Source of the DNA: JBILXY01 sp044378055
GTDB lineage: Bacteria; Patescibacteriota; JACMRA01
DNA: 64,000 nucleotides
Assembly (NCBI GenBank): GCA_044378055.1
Contig: JBILXY010000003.1
Location: forward strand, 1 to 64,000
Direction of reading: 5' to 3'
Positions 42,451 to 50,541 of the stretch are shown here, in pieces. The translations under genes were made by a program, and so were the position numbers. Each line of letters begins with the position of its first letter. The first letter of the stretch is position 1. A model generated the notes under the pieces. That model was given only the letters and a program-made list of their open reading frames with translations, was not told where the DNA came from and did not search any database.

Positions 42451-43690
42451 ATTGGTTTACAACATTAGCAATAATTTCAGCTGTTTTTAAAGAAGTATTG
42501 ATGTTTGTGGGTAGGTTTAAAACTTGGTTTTGAATTAAATTTTCTACCACCGGGCAATTCAGTTTATCATAACTAAATACCGTTGGATCGCTTTGCACAG
42601 GAATAAAAGGTGAAAGATACCACTGACCCAAAATAATTTGCTGTTTTTTAAGTTCAGCAATAATTTTTGGGTATAAGGATGAACTAACTAGAACTGGGAA
42701 TCGCAAATAAACCGAACCTTTATTATAGTTTATACTTAATTTTTCTGAATATATTTTGGCGATTGCAAGCCTATGTTTATTGAATGCTTGCAGCTGAGTT
42801 AGTTGAAAGTATAGATTAGGAAATAAGTTTAAATGCATTTTTTCGGCATTAATTAACTTTGAAGTTCCTCTTTTTTCTTCAGATGTATAAACATCTCCGA
42901 TCAGTTGTAATAAAGCTAATATTTTAAAAATTGGCTTACCAATTAAACCATAAAAAGGCCGAATTACAAAAGCCATAGACCAAATATAAGCAAGACTTCT
43001 TAGGCTTTCTATCCAACTTGCTTGGTTGATTTCTGAATAATTTTTTTCCATTCTAGCTTGCCATTCAGGATAATTCTTATGAATTATTGCTAATCCGCCG
43101 TTGGTACAAGATACAATTTTATCCCGCCCAAAACTAAAAAAACTGGCTTGCCCTAAATTACCAACTTCAATCAATTTACCATTTACCATCACTTCAGCCC
43201 CAAGAGAGTGAGCACAATCTTCAATTATTATTACATTTTTTTCTTTGCAAAATTTTATTACCTCCGTCCAATCGGTCGAGATTCCAAAAGTATGTTGAAT
43301 AATTAATACCTTAATCTCTTCATTCCAATTTTTAGAAAAAGTGTTGATGTCTAAATTGTAATGTTCTGAATTAATATCTAAAACAACCGGTTTTAAACCA
43401 GCTTGCAAAACAGCGTTAGGAACAACAACACAAGAAAAAGCCTGCAAAGCAACCTTACTATTTGGTGGCAATTCTAAACTTTTTAGCAATAAATATAAAC
43501 CTGTTCTAGAGGATCTAGTGAAAAATTCTGGTGCGAAATGATTTGGAAATCTACCTTTGAAAAATGATTGAACTTTATTCTTAAAACTTAATTTTTTAGG
43601 ATTAGAATATATTGGTGATTTCAAAGCAATTAATCCATCTTTTAAACCAAAATTTGGGCCAATTTCACATGAAGTCAGGTTGAATTTCAT
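42437..43690 (-). CDS. DegT/DnrJ/EryC1/StrS-family PLP aminotransferase
   Basis: 417 residues, type I fold. Lys191 in Ser-Phe-Gly-Arg-Asp-Lys forms the PLP Schiff base, Asp158 in Ile-Glu-Asp-Cys-Ala-His-Ser-Leu-Gly pairs with the PLP ring nitrogen, and Ser-Arg-Thr-Gly-Leu near 61-65 is the phosphate-binding start of the domain. These enzymes install amino groups on nucleotide-linked keto-sugars for surface glycans, consistent with the flippase and GT2-like genes in the same region. Slightly longer than typical members, with an extra mid segment at 205-245. The tRNA-Ser promoter sits in its 3' end. Confidence 0.88.
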   Translation of the reverse strand: MKFNLTSCEIGPNFGLKDGLIALKSPIYSNPKKLSFKNKVQSFFKGRFPNHFAPEFFTRSSRTGLYLLLKSLELPPNSKVALQAFSCVVVPNAVLQAGLKPVVLDINSEHYNLDINTFSKNWNEEIKVLIIQHTFGISTDWTEVIKFCKEKNVIIIEDCAHSLGAEVMVNGKLIEVGNLGQASFFSFGRDKIVSCTNGGLAIIHKNYPEWQARMEKNYSEINQASWIESLRSLAYIWSMAFVIRPFYGLIGKPIFKILALLQLIGDVYTSEEKRGTSKLINAEKMHLNLFPNLYFQLTQLQAFNKHRLAIAKIYSEKLSINYNKGSVYLRFPVLVSSSLYPKIIAELKKQQIILGQWYLSPFIPVQSDPTVFSYDKLNCPVVENLIQNQVLNLPTNINTSLKTAEIIANVVNQFDKA

Positions 43691-43789
43691 TATAATAAAA
43701 TTATTCTTTGAGCAGTCTATGTCAAATAAGAAAATCTTAGAATTCCAGATTAAATAGAGTTTTAGTTCACTTTGAGAGCCTTAATTTTT

Positions 43790-43818
43790 TTGACAAAACC
43801 GGTAATCTGCACTACCAC
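43790..43818 (+). promoter_or_regulatory. Promoter of the HtrA-like protease gene
   Basis: TTGACA, 17-nt spacer, TACCAC, then 9 nt to ATG 43828. At most a few leader nucleotides are expected. Confidence 0.5.
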
Positions 43819-43827
43819 AAAATTATT

Positions 43828-45222
43828 ATGCCAGATCATTTTAATAGTAATAGTGATGTAAATAACTTCAGTCAGGTTAATAAAAAAATTAATAATAACG
43901 GAATAAAAAGTTTTACCAAAAAAGTTTCAGATTTCTTCAGATTAGTAGGAATTTTAATTGTTTTAATTCTTTTCGGAATAAGTTCATTATTTGCATTTTT
44001 AGTAATTAATCCAGACCATCAGTATAGCAAATGGATGGTTGCCAATACTCCAATCAACAGAATTATAGGTTTAAATATTGCCAAGCCTGAAGCCGAAGGT
44101 AATAACAATTCACTTAATAATATTTTAGGTTTAAATAAAGACAACAACAATTCCAATTTTGCCTTTTCAGTAGAGAACACTGCTAAATCTACAGTTGAAG
44201 TTGTAAATGATGTTATTCCTTCCGTAATTTCAATTACAGTTAAGGCCAAAAGCCCAGCAGCTTCAAGTACAATTGTTGCCGGCACAGGCTTTATTGTTAG
44301 CACCGATGGATTAGTGGTTACTAATAAACATGTTATAGCAACTACTTGTGGATTACCAGATAATCTAGCCAACATTACTGGAATTACCCAAGATCAGCAA
44401 GCAGCACCATTAACTTTACTTAGCGTTGACCCATTAAACGATATTGCTATTTTAAAATTTACTAGCAACCCAAGTAATCTTGTTCCTGTAAAAATTGCTG
44501 ATAGTATTAAATTAAAATTAGGAAGCGAGGCTATCGCCATTGGAAATGCTTTAGGACAATTAGATAACACAATAACCAAGGGAATTGTTTCAGGAATTAA
44601 CAGAAATTTGGTTTACCCAGATTTAGATGAATGCACAAACCAAAAAGTTAATACTGACGGTTTAATTCAAACTGACGCAGCAATTAGCAAGGGTAACTCA
44701 GGAGGACCACTTTTTGACTCTTCAGGAAGACTTATTGGTATGAACACCTTCGGCACCGATGAAGGGCAAAATATTGGACTGGCCATTCCTTCCAATATTA
44801 TTCAGTCGGCCTTAATTAGCTATCAAAAGGATGGTAAAATTACAAGACCAAGATTAGGATTAACCAGCCAAACAATTACCCCAAGTATAAAGCAAGCCAA
44901 AGATTTGCCAATGGACTATGGAGAATTGGTTACTCCAGGAAATGGGCCTGCGGTTATATCTGGCTCTGCTGCTGATAAAGCAGGCTTAGCTGAAGGTGAT
45001 ATTATTTTAGAATTGGAAGGTCAAAAGTTAGTTTCATCAAACAACAACCCTACTCCGTTGAAAAGAATTTTAGCCAGTTTAACCGCTGGAGAAAAAATTA
45101 AATTAACTGTTCTAAAAACAAAATCTAGAAATGGTGAGGGATTTATCTACAAAGAAAAATCTGAAACAGTAGAAGTAACTTTGGGAACTGTAAGTATAGA
45201 TTTAAGTAATCCTACAAAATAG
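43828..45222 (+). CDS. HtrA/DegP-like membrane-anchored serine protease with PDZ domain
   Basis: 464 residues: an Asn/Ser-rich cytoplasmic tail, a membrane helix at about 38-60, an Asn-rich linker, a trypsin-like domain (about 125-335) and one PDZ domain (about 345-455). The catalytic triad is complete: His168 in Thr-Asn-Lys-His-Val-Ile, Asp205 in Asn-Asp-Ile-Ala-Ile-Leu and Ser291 in Gly-Asn-Ser-Gly-Gly-Pro. HtrA proteases degrade misfolded exported proteins. The layout matches Gram-positive, membrane-tethered HtrA. Convergent with the tRNA-Glu gene. Confidence 0.93.
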   Translation: MPDHFNSNSDVNNFSQVNKKINNNGIKSFTKKVSDFFRLVGILIVLILFGISSLFAFLVINPDHQYSKWMVANTPINRIIGLNIAKPEAEGNNNSLNNILGLNKDNNNSNFAFSVENTAKSTVEVVNDVIPSVISITVKAKSPAASSTIVAGTGFIVSTDGLVVTNKHVIATTCGLPDNLANITGITQDQQAAPLTLLSVDPLNDIAILKFTSNPSNLVPVKIADSIKLKLGSEAIAIGNALGQLDNTITKGIVSGINRNLVYPDLDECTNQKVNTDGLIQTDAAISKGNSGGPLFDSSGRLIGMNTFGTDEGQNIGLAIPSNIIQSALISYQKDGKITRPRLGLTSQTITPSIKQAKDLPMDYGELVTPGNGPAVISGSAADKAGLAEGDIILELEGQKLVSSNNNPTPLKRILASLTAGEKIKLTVLKTKSRNGEGFIYKEKSETVEVTLGTVSIDLSNPTK

Positions 45223-45304
45223 TTGAAGAAAATTTTTGAATTTTTGTATTTTTATTTTACTGGATAAGCATTGTTAAACCTTTAAAGTTTAAGCAGAACA
45301 TATT

Positions 45305-45379
45305 TGGTAGCGCTACGGGGAATTGAACCCCGATTACAGGAATGAAAATCCTGCGTCCTAACCATTAGACGATAGCGCC
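45305..45379 (-). tRNA. tRNA-Glu (UUC)
   Basis: 75 nt including an encoded CCA. Acceptor arm GGCGCTA/TAGCGCT with a G-U first pair, discriminator A, anticodon stem CAGGA/TCCTG around loop TTTTCAT with anticodon TTC, and T-arm CGGGG with loop TTCAATT. Located between HtrA and the RecG-like gene. Confidence 0.96.
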
Positions 45380-45446
45380 ATGAAAATGAATTTGTACTAA
45401 AAATTTGTACTATTTATTTTTTTCTTATATAGATTGATTTGTCAAG

Positions 45447-46280
45447 ATGAGTGTTCCAAACAGCTTCCCTAAGCAATTTACTAAAGCCCAGATAACTAGG
45501 CTGAATGAGGCTGGTATGGAAAATTTATACAGTCTAATAACTTATTTTCCTTTTCGCTTACAAACTATACTTCCATACAATAAATTCTCTAAAGATTCAT
45601 CTTGCCAATATTTATTTACAGGCACTTTGGTGAATATTGAATTTAGAAAAGTAGGCAAAGGTTATTTTTTAATTGATCTTATAGGGGAAATGGGAGAGCG
45701 GGTTCAGGGATATTTATTTCAAAGTAATTCCTATATTTGGGCAGAGTTAAAAACTGGATTAAAATTTCAGTGGATCTTTCAAATTTCAACCAAAGGTTTT
45801 TTGAATATATTAAAATGGTCGGCTTTTAAGGGTGTTCAAAGTAGTTCATATTTTACTCTTGGTTCTGCAAGTGCAATACCTTGGCTTGTTCCAGTATATT
45901 CCAAAATCGGGCAATTAACCTCTGCTAAAATTAATTCTATTCATCAAAAAATTAGCCCGGCCGATTATATTTTAAATTTAGAAGGACTTATTCCTGAAAA
46001 TAAATATTTTTCTAGTCATTTGGATTTAAGCCAAATTCATAAACCAAGCAGCCAAGAAAGTTTTACAATTGCCTCTCATCAATGGATTGCCTTTAAATTG
46101 TTTTTAAGAATGGCGACATATAAACAAATTAAGCTTAATAATCAAGTATTAATGGCTAAAAAATCGTCGATGAATTTAGACACTTTGAAGTTAATTAACG
46201 GCTCGATTCCTTTTGAATTAACTTTAAGCCAAAAAAATACAGTTTGGAATATACTGAAACAGGTTGGTGAAATTGACTAA
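45447..46280 (+). CDS. RecG N-terminal wedge-domain protein lacking the helicase domains
   Basis: 277 residues that follow the N-terminal third of ATP-dependent helicase RecG: Leu-x3-Gly-Met-x2-Leu-Tyr-Ser-Leu-Ile-Thr-Tyr-Phe-Pro-Phe-Arg, the OB-fold wedge (about 45-140), Pro-Val-Tyr-Ser-Lys-Ile-Gly, Leu-Ser-Gln-Ile-His-Lys-Pro, and the Ile-Pro-Phe-Glu-Leu-Thr-Leu-Ser-Gln segment that normally leads straight into Walker A. The stop codon follows there, so both RecA-like motor domains are missing. Full RecG is about 690 residues and remodels stalled forks. The frame is clean throughout, and the next gene starts 27 nt later. It is either a domain-only protein or a gene broken by rearrangement. 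Confidence 0.8.
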   Translation: MSVPNSFPKQFTKAQITRLNEAGMENLYSLITYFPFRLQTILPYNKFSKDSSCQYLFTGTLVNIEFRKVGKGYFLIDLIGEMGERVQGYLFQSNSYIWAELKTGLKFQWIFQISTKGFLNILKWSAFKGVQSSSYFTLGSASAIPWLVPVYSKIGQLTSAKINSIHQKISPADYILNLEGLIPENKYFSSHLDLSQIHKPSSQESFTIASHQWIAFKLFLRMATYKQIKLNNQVLMAKKSSMNLDTLKLINGSIPFELTLSQKNTVWNILKQVGEID

Positions 46281-46301
46281 ATAGGTTAATTGTTAAATTC
46301 T
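46273..46301 (+). promoter_or_regulatory. Promoter of the anchored protein at 46308; decides its start
   Basis: TTGACT, 17-nt spacer, AATTCT, then 6 nt to ATG 46308. The -35 box overlaps the stop codon of the RecG-like gene. Confidence 0.5.
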
Positions 46302-46307
46302 TTTTAT

Positions 46308-47015
46308 ATGAAAAAGTGGCAAATTATTGTAATAATTACAAGTCTTTTGGCAACATTAATTGGAAGTATTTTTATTGTTAATTTAATTTTGAAAAATAGA
46401 GAAGTAGTTTTAAACGAAGCTAAAGTTACTGAGCCGGAAAAAATTACTAAAGACGAAAGCAAAGTGGAAAAAATTTCTATTAATACAATAAAGAAAGATT
46501 GCATGGGAATAAGGTTTAGCTATAATCCAGAGGAATTGCAAATTGGTTATTCTGAAACTTTATCACCAGAACTTTTGTCTTTATCACCTTCTTCACAAGA
46601 GGCTGCCAAAAAAACAATTTTTGAAATTAATGATGGCTTTTGTAAATTAGATGCAAACGGCGAAGGAAATATTTTACTTTATCCAATTGGAAGGCAACTT
46701 CCTTGTATAGCCTGCGACGGTTTATTCAGCTATATTTCACTAAGCAGAAATGAAGTAAACAGAGAGTTTAAATATGTTTCCGATGTCAAAAAAATTGAAA
46801 GGGATGGAGCAGAGTTTGGAAATACTTTTATCTATGACACAACTAAATCTGACTTACCTTTTGCCACAAAGGAGTTAGTTTTTACCTTCAAAGTCAAAGG
46901 AATTACATACAATCTAACTGCAACCCAAGGCGATGCGTTAAATTCATACAAAAAAACCGATTCTGAAGTAAAAAAACAGTTTCAAAGTATTTTGGATAGT
47001 ATTGAAGTTTTATAA
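46308..47015 (+). CDS. Membrane-anchored extracytoplasmic hypothetical protein
   Basis: 235 residues from ATG 46308; an in-frame TTG at 46290 falls between the promoter's -35 and -10. N-terminal basic residues and a membrane helix (about 5-28) are followed by a Lys/Glu-rich linker and a beta-rich domain with four cysteines (Cys-Met-Gly, Phe-Cys-Lys, Cys-Ile-Ala-Cys), and a C-terminal helix. The overall plan (short anchor, charged linker, one compact domain) is common among CPR envelope orphans. No family was recognised. Confidence 0.6.
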   Translation: MKKWQIIVIITSLLATLIGSIFIVNLILKNREVVLNEAKVTEPEKITKDESKVEKISINTIKKDCMGIRFSYNPEELQIGYSETLSPELLSLSPSSQEAAKKTIFEINDGFCKLDANGEGNILLYPIGRQLPCIACDGLFSYISLSRNEVNREFKYVSDVKKIERDGAEFGNTFIYDTTKSDLPFATKELVFTFKVKGITYNLTATQGDALNSYKKTDSEVKKQFQSILDSIEVL

Positions 47016-47118
47016 ATTGCTATAAAATATTAAATTTTCTTGTTCAAAAAACACAGATATTTTTTTATTTGACCAGCCAATTTTTTTCTGTATATAGTTA
47101 GTAACTAAGCCAAAATAT

Positions 47119-48051
47119 ATGCAGAAAATTTTAGATAAATTTGGAATAACCGAAAAGAATTTTTTAGGGGCAGGCGTGGAATGTAGAGTTTTCTACAAAG
47201 ATGAAAGAGAGGTTATTAAAATATACAACAAATTTAAAGATCCTTCTTATGTGAACAAACTTTCAGATTTTTATAATTCATTGAATCCTGATTATGTAAA
47301 TGTTCAGACTCCTGAAATTTTAAGTGCATATGATGAAGATCCAGAGCATACAGTTTTAATTGAAAAAAGACTTGCCGGAATTTGTCCTACAGATGAATAT
47401 TTAAACTCTTTAGAATTAAATAAATTAATTATATTCATTAATAATTATGTTGAGTTTTTATTTAAAATTGAAGTAATAGAAACTACTTTTTTTGATAAAG
47501 AAAATTCAGCTTATAAAAACAAGTCATTTAAATTTTCTACTTGGAATAACAGCCTTTTCCAAAATATTGTTTATTTTAGTTCCAATATTAGTGATAATTT
47601 AAAGCAAACAATTCTATATTTTGATTCAAAGGAAGAGTATTTAATGAAAGAAATAAAAAACACTAAAATTGAAAAAATAAGTTTTGTACATGGTGATGCT
47701 TCAAACAAAAATATTCTAGTTGACGAGAATTTTAATATTTCAGCTTTGTACGATTTTGGATCTTGGACAACTTCAGGAGACTATATTTTTGATGTGGCAG
47801 TTGGTTGGCTATTATTTAATAAAAATAAAACTATAGAAAAAATTAATGCCACTGATTATATGCTTAGTTTGATTCTAAAAAAATTAACAAGGAAAGAAAG
47901 AAAGCGATTTTACAAATATTTACTATACTACGCATTTATAACTTTAAACATGTTTGCAAAAGGAAATATTGAAGACCCTCATTATTCCTGGTGCAAAGAA
48001 ATATTAAACAATCAAAATAACTGGAGAGAAATTGGTTTTACAGTTTCATAA
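47119..48051 (+). CDS. Aminoglycoside phosphotransferase (APH)/choline kinase-like protein
   Basis: 310 residues with the bilobal kinase-like fold. The N-lobe has Gly-Ala-Gly-Val-Glu-Cys-Arg-Val-Phe and Val-Ile-Lys-Ile-Tyr. The catalytic loop is Phe-Val-His-Gly-Asp-Ala-Ser-Asn-Lys-Asn-Ile-Leu, the Brenner motif with catalytic Asp and metal-binding Asn, followed by Tyr-Asp-Phe-Gly in place of the kinase DFG. The family phosphorylates small molecules (antibiotics, choline, homoserine, sugars), and the substrate is unknown. It precedes a histidine phosphatase by 45 nt, and the two may act in one pathway. Confidence 0.85.
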   Translation: MQKILDKFGITEKNFLGAGVECRVFYKDEREVIKIYNKFKDPSYVNKLSDFYNSLNPDYVNVQTPEILSAYDEDPEHTVLIEKRLAGICPTDEYLNSLELNKLIIFINNYVEFLFKIEVIETTFFDKENSAYKNKSFKFSTWNNSLFQNIVYFSSNISDNLKQTILYFDSKEEYLMKEIKNTKIEKISFVHGDASNKNILVDENFNISALYDFGSWTTSGDYIFDVAVGWLLFNKNKTIEKINATDYMLSLILKKLTRKERKRFYKYLLYYAFITLNMFAKGNIEDPHYSWCKEILNNQNNWREIGFTVS

Positions 48052-48096
48052 TACATTATTGTCATTTCTGATAATTTTATTTAGTACATTAACATT

Positions 48097-48738
48097 ATGT
48101 TAAACAAAGATAATCCTAAATTGAATATTTTTCTTATTCGCCATGGGCAAAGTGAGGCAAATGTTAACTTTGAATTAAGCCCAGAAGAGATTTTAAATTG
48201 TAAATTAACTGAGAATGGTAGAATTGAATCTGCAAAACTTGGAAATTATTTAGCCTTAAAAAAACTTAGTTTTGATAAAGTTTATACTTCCTCTCTTCCC
48301 AGAGCAATTCAAACCGCAGAAATTTGCTTAAAACAAATGGGAGTATCTACTATCATAACTAGAGTGGATAAATTGGTTGAGTTTAATCCAGATCTTGGAA
48401 ATCAAACTAATAAAATTGCCACGGATTATGAAAAGCTACATAACCAAAAAGGTTGGTACAAGAAAGGAAAAGGAGAAAGTTGGATTATTGCTAAAAACAG
48501 GGTAGTAAATTGGTTTTTGTCTGAAATAATTTATAATCAAGAGTATGAAGATCAAAATTTGAACATTGCAATATTTGCTCATGGTGGCAGCTTAAAATGT
48601 ATTTTAATGGAAATCATGGGTTTTAATATAGAGTTTTTAGAGCATTTAAATATTGAAAATACTTCAGTAACAAAAATTGAATTTTCGAAACAAGGTTGGT
48701 CGGTTCATTCGGTAAACGATACTAGGCATTTGGTTTAG
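48097..48738 (+). CDS. Histidine phosphatase superfamily (phosphoglycerate mutase-like)
   Basis: 213 residues. The phosphohistidine motif Leu-Ile-Arg-His-Gly-Gln-Ser-Glu-Ala-Asn has its nucleophile at His16. Pro-Arg-Ala-Ile-Gln-Thr-Ala-Glu is the second arginine motif, and His-Gly-Gly-Ser-Leu near 167 carries the second catalytic His. Such enzymes dephosphorylate sugar phosphates, nucleotides or proteins. A possible promoter is TTGTCA with a 17-nt spacer and TAGTAC 9 nt before the ATG. A structured RNA candidate with its own promoter begins just after the stop. Confidence 0.88.
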   Translation: MLNKDNPKLNIFLIRHGQSEANVNFELSPEEILNCKLTENGRIESAKLGNYLALKKLSFDKVYTSSLPRAIQTAEICLKQMGVSTIITRVDKLVEFNPDLGNQTNKIATDYEKLHNQKGWYKKGKGESWIIAKNRVVNWFLSEIIYNQEYEDQNLNIAIFAHGGSLKCILMEIMGFNIEFLEHLNIENTSVTKIEFSKQGWSVHSVNDTRHLV

Positions 48739-48739
48739 T

Positions 48740-48769
48740 TTGACATTAAATTTTAGAGTGCGCTGAATA
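48740..48769 (+). promoter_or_regulatory. Promoter of the candidate small RNA
   Basis: TTGACA (48740-48745), 17-18-nt spacer, CTGAAT/TGAATA (48763-48769). The predicted start at about 48774 coincides with the first hairpin of the RNA candidate and not with any reading frame. Confidence 0.5.
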
Positions 48770-48772
48770 AAT

Positions 48773-48895
48773 ATACAGGGGTTTGTATGGCCACCAGCAA
48801 TTATCGCTGGTCACGTAACAATAATCGTGCATAACTTAACAAGTTGCGCGACTACGAATTCTTTGCCGTCTAAGGAAATTAGGCGGCTATTTATT
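48773..48895 (+). ncRNA. Candidate structured small RNA, about 120 nt
   Basis: Five hairpins in a row: ATACA/TGTAT with loop GGGGTT (48773-48788), ACCAGC/GCTGGT with a 7-nt loop (48793-48811), CACG/CGTG (48812-48829), AACTT/AAGTT with loop AAC (48833-48845), and GCCGTCTAA/TTAGGCGGC with loop GGAAA (48865-48887), followed by TATTTATT as a weak terminator tail. A promoter is placed for a start at the first hairpin. The segment is more GC-rich than its flanks and holds no gene. It lacks the signatures of SRP RNA, RNase P, tmRNA and 6S RNA that I can check. The identity is unknown. Confidence 0.45.
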
Positions 48896-48922
48896 GACTA
48901 AATTTTTACTCTTAACTTAGAT
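48894..48922 (+). promoter_or_regulatory. Promoter of the DUF1993 gene; supports its GTG start
   Basis: TTGACT, 17-nt spacer, TTAGAT, then 6 nt to GTG 48929. Confidence 0.5.
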
Positions 48923-48928
48923 ATAAGT

Positions 48929-49447
48929 GTGTCTAGCATATTCCAGCAAACCCCAAAAATGGTGATTAAATCTTTAAAAACCACCCTTAATTTATTGGAT
49001 ATTTTAGAAGTTTTCATTCAAGAAAATGGCAAGTCTGAGAAGGAATTGTTATCGGCAAAACTAGCTGAGGATATGTTTCCTTTTGTTAAACAAATTCAAA
49101 TGATTTCAGATAACGCCAAAGGTTTAGTTTCAAGAATAACTAATTCCCCTGCTCCAAAATATGAAGATTACGAAACCACAATTATTGAATTGAAAGAGCG
49201 AATTAATTTAACAATTGAATATGTTAATTCCATTCCTCTTGAAAACTTTTCCGAATCAATTAATCATAAAATAACCCTTCCTTTTATTCCTGGTAAATAC
49301 CAAACAGCATTGGATTATGTGACCGATTATGGTCTTCCAAATTTATATTTCCATGTAGTTGTGGCCTATTCGATTTTAAGAAATAGCGGAGTAAAACTTA
49401 AAAAGATGGATTATATTAATGGTCTAAATTTACAGGATATTGAATAA
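48929..49447 (+). CDS. DUF1993-family protein (DinB-like helical bundle)
   Basis: 172 residues from GTG 48929. DUF1993 marks are visible: Leu-Ala-Glu-Asp-Met-Phe-Pro-Phe-Val-Lys-Gln near 45-55, a Tyr-Glu-Thr-Thr-Ile-Ile-Glu-Leu-Lys-Glu-Arg-Ile helix near 83, and the C-terminal Gly-Leu-Pro-Asn-Leu-Tyr-Phe-His-Val-Val-Val-Ala-Tyr-Ser-Ile-Leu-Arg near 132-148. The family has the four-helix DinB-type fold, and its biochemical role is not known. The family usually ends in a Gly-x-Asp-Tyr segment, here Lys-Met-Asp-Tyr. The promoter fits a leaderless GTG start. Confidence 0.85.
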   Translation: MSSIFQQTPKMVIKSLKTTLNLLDILEVFIQENGKSEKELLSAKLAEDMFPFVKQIQMISDNAKGLVSRITNSPAPKYEDYETTIIELKERINLTIEYVNSIPLENFSESINHKITLPFIPGKYQTALDYVTDYGLPNLYFHVVVAYSILRNSGVKLKKMDYINGLNLQDIE

Positions 49448-49456
49448 GTCTTTTTA

Positions 49457-49867
49457 TTAATCTACCGGATTCTTCCAATAACTTTGTAATTTCACTTTAA
49501 TTATATTCAGCTCTTCCACGTTTTGATTATTATACTTTTTCTTAGTTCTAGAAATAATATCTAAAATTGACTTAGCAAGTTTTTCTGCTTCAGGTTGGTT
49601 ATTAATTTTCTGAAAAAACTCTAATTTTTCAACCATTCTTTGAAGCCCTACTACACCTTTATTTGGAAATTTTGACCAGGAATTAGTATCAATAGCTTTT
49701 TTAACTAATTTATTGTAATATGATTGTGGATTCTTTATATTTTTGGGTGTGAGTAAAAATTCAATATCATCGGCCAAAGTTTTATGCTTGTCACACAGGC
49801 TTTGAATAATTTCTAAAAGCTGATCTTTATCTGCTTCTTCAAGAATTAATTTAATCTTACTTTTCAT
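49457..49867 (-). CDS. Helical hypothetical protein
   Basis: 136 residues, Lys-, Glu- and Leu-rich and fully helical in appearance, with a TPR-like pattern in the second half (Arg-Met-Val-Glu-Lys-Leu-Glu-Phe-Phe-Gln-Lys-Ile then Ala-Glu-Lys-Leu-Ala-Lys-Ser-Ile-Leu-Asp-Ile). No signal peptide. The Leu-Leu-Glu-Ile-Ile-x-Leu-Cys beginning recalls helical C-terminal regions found beside SWIM zinc fingers, but this is a weak impression. Convergent with the DUF1993 gene and downstream of nrdR on the same strand (59-nt gap). Confidence 0.5.
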   Translation of the reverse strand: MKSKIKLILEEADKDQLLEIIQSLCDKHKTLADDIEFLLTPKNIKNPQSYYNKLVKKAIDTNSWSKFPNKGVVGLQRMVEKLEFFQKINNQPEAEKLAKSILDIISRTKKKYNNQNVEELNIIKVKLQSYWKNPVD

Positions 49868-49925
49868 AACTAAATTTAGAATTTTGAAATCTTCTTAATT
49901 CTTTGTACACAGAGAGAGAAATGGA

Positions 49926-50375
49926 TTAGGATTTGAAATCCATAATTAGTTTGTTGAAATCATCAACACTGTTAAAATTACCATACATAGCCGAGTAACA
50001 AATATAGGCTGCTTCATCAAAATTTCGTAAATTTCTAAGCACTACCTGACCAATTTTGGTAGATTTAATTGGATTTCTATCAAGCTCTAATAAATCTTCA
50101 ATAACCTGCTGGGATAATTTATTGAATTTATCATTTTGAATAGTTCTTTTGTTAAAAGATTTTCTAATTCCTAATTCCAGCTTTTCTTGATCAAAATCGA
50201 CTATTTGCCCATTTCTTTTTTCCACTTTTAAATCTAAAACTTTAACCTCTTCAATAGTGGTGAAGCGGTAATTACACTCATCGCATTGTCTCCTTCTTCG
50301 TATGGCTCTGCCACTGTGTGTTGATCTAGAATCATAAACTCCGGTACGGGTTGAGTGGCATTTTGGGCAAATCAT
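49926..50375 (-). CDS. nrdR: Transcriptional repressor NrdR
   Basis: 149 residues, the standard NrdR length. The N-terminal zinc ribbon has Cys3-x2-Cys6 and Cys31-x2-Cys34 with the Arg-Arg-Arg-Arg-Gln-Cys DNA-binding stretch. The ATP-cone follows with Val-Glu-Lys-Arg-Asn-Gly-Gln and Phe-Asp-Gln-Glu-Lys-Leu. NrdR senses dATP/ATP and represses ribonucleotide reductase operons by binding paired NrdR boxes. No nrd genes are in the window, so it acts at a distance. No clear NrdR box was seen in its own upstream region. Confidence 0.95.
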   Translation of the reverse strand: MICPKCHSTRTGVYDSRSTHSGRAIRRRRQCDECNYRFTTIEEVKVLDLKVEKRNGQIVDFDQEKLELGIRKSFNKRTIQNDKFNKLSQQVIEDLLELDRNPIKSTKIGQVVLRNLRNFDEAAYICYSAMYGNFNSVDDFNKLIMDFKS

Positions 50376-50501
50376 AAACTATATGTTGTGTGTTTAATTT
50401 AAATATGATACTATCAGAAGTGTCTAAATTGTGATAAATTAATTTTATTAAACAAACTTCACCACTAGTCAAGCCTAAAACAAATTTAAACCAAATTTCC
50501 T

Positions 50502-50530
50502 TTGACCAGCTTTTTAATATAGAGTATACT
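50502..50530 (+). promoter_or_regulatory. Promoter of the exported-protein pair
   Basis: TTGACC, 17-nt spacer, TATACT, then 11 nt to ATG 50542. It is among the best -10 boxes in the window. Confidence 0.55.
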
Positions 50531-50541
50531 AAAATCAAATT

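Noticed and set aside
48773..48895. Structured RNA as SRP RNA, tmRNA, RNase P RNA or an integron attC site
   Set aside because: The SRP apical loop, the tmRNA tag frame and CCA end, and the RNase P cores are not seen, and the arms do not follow the attC core pattern.
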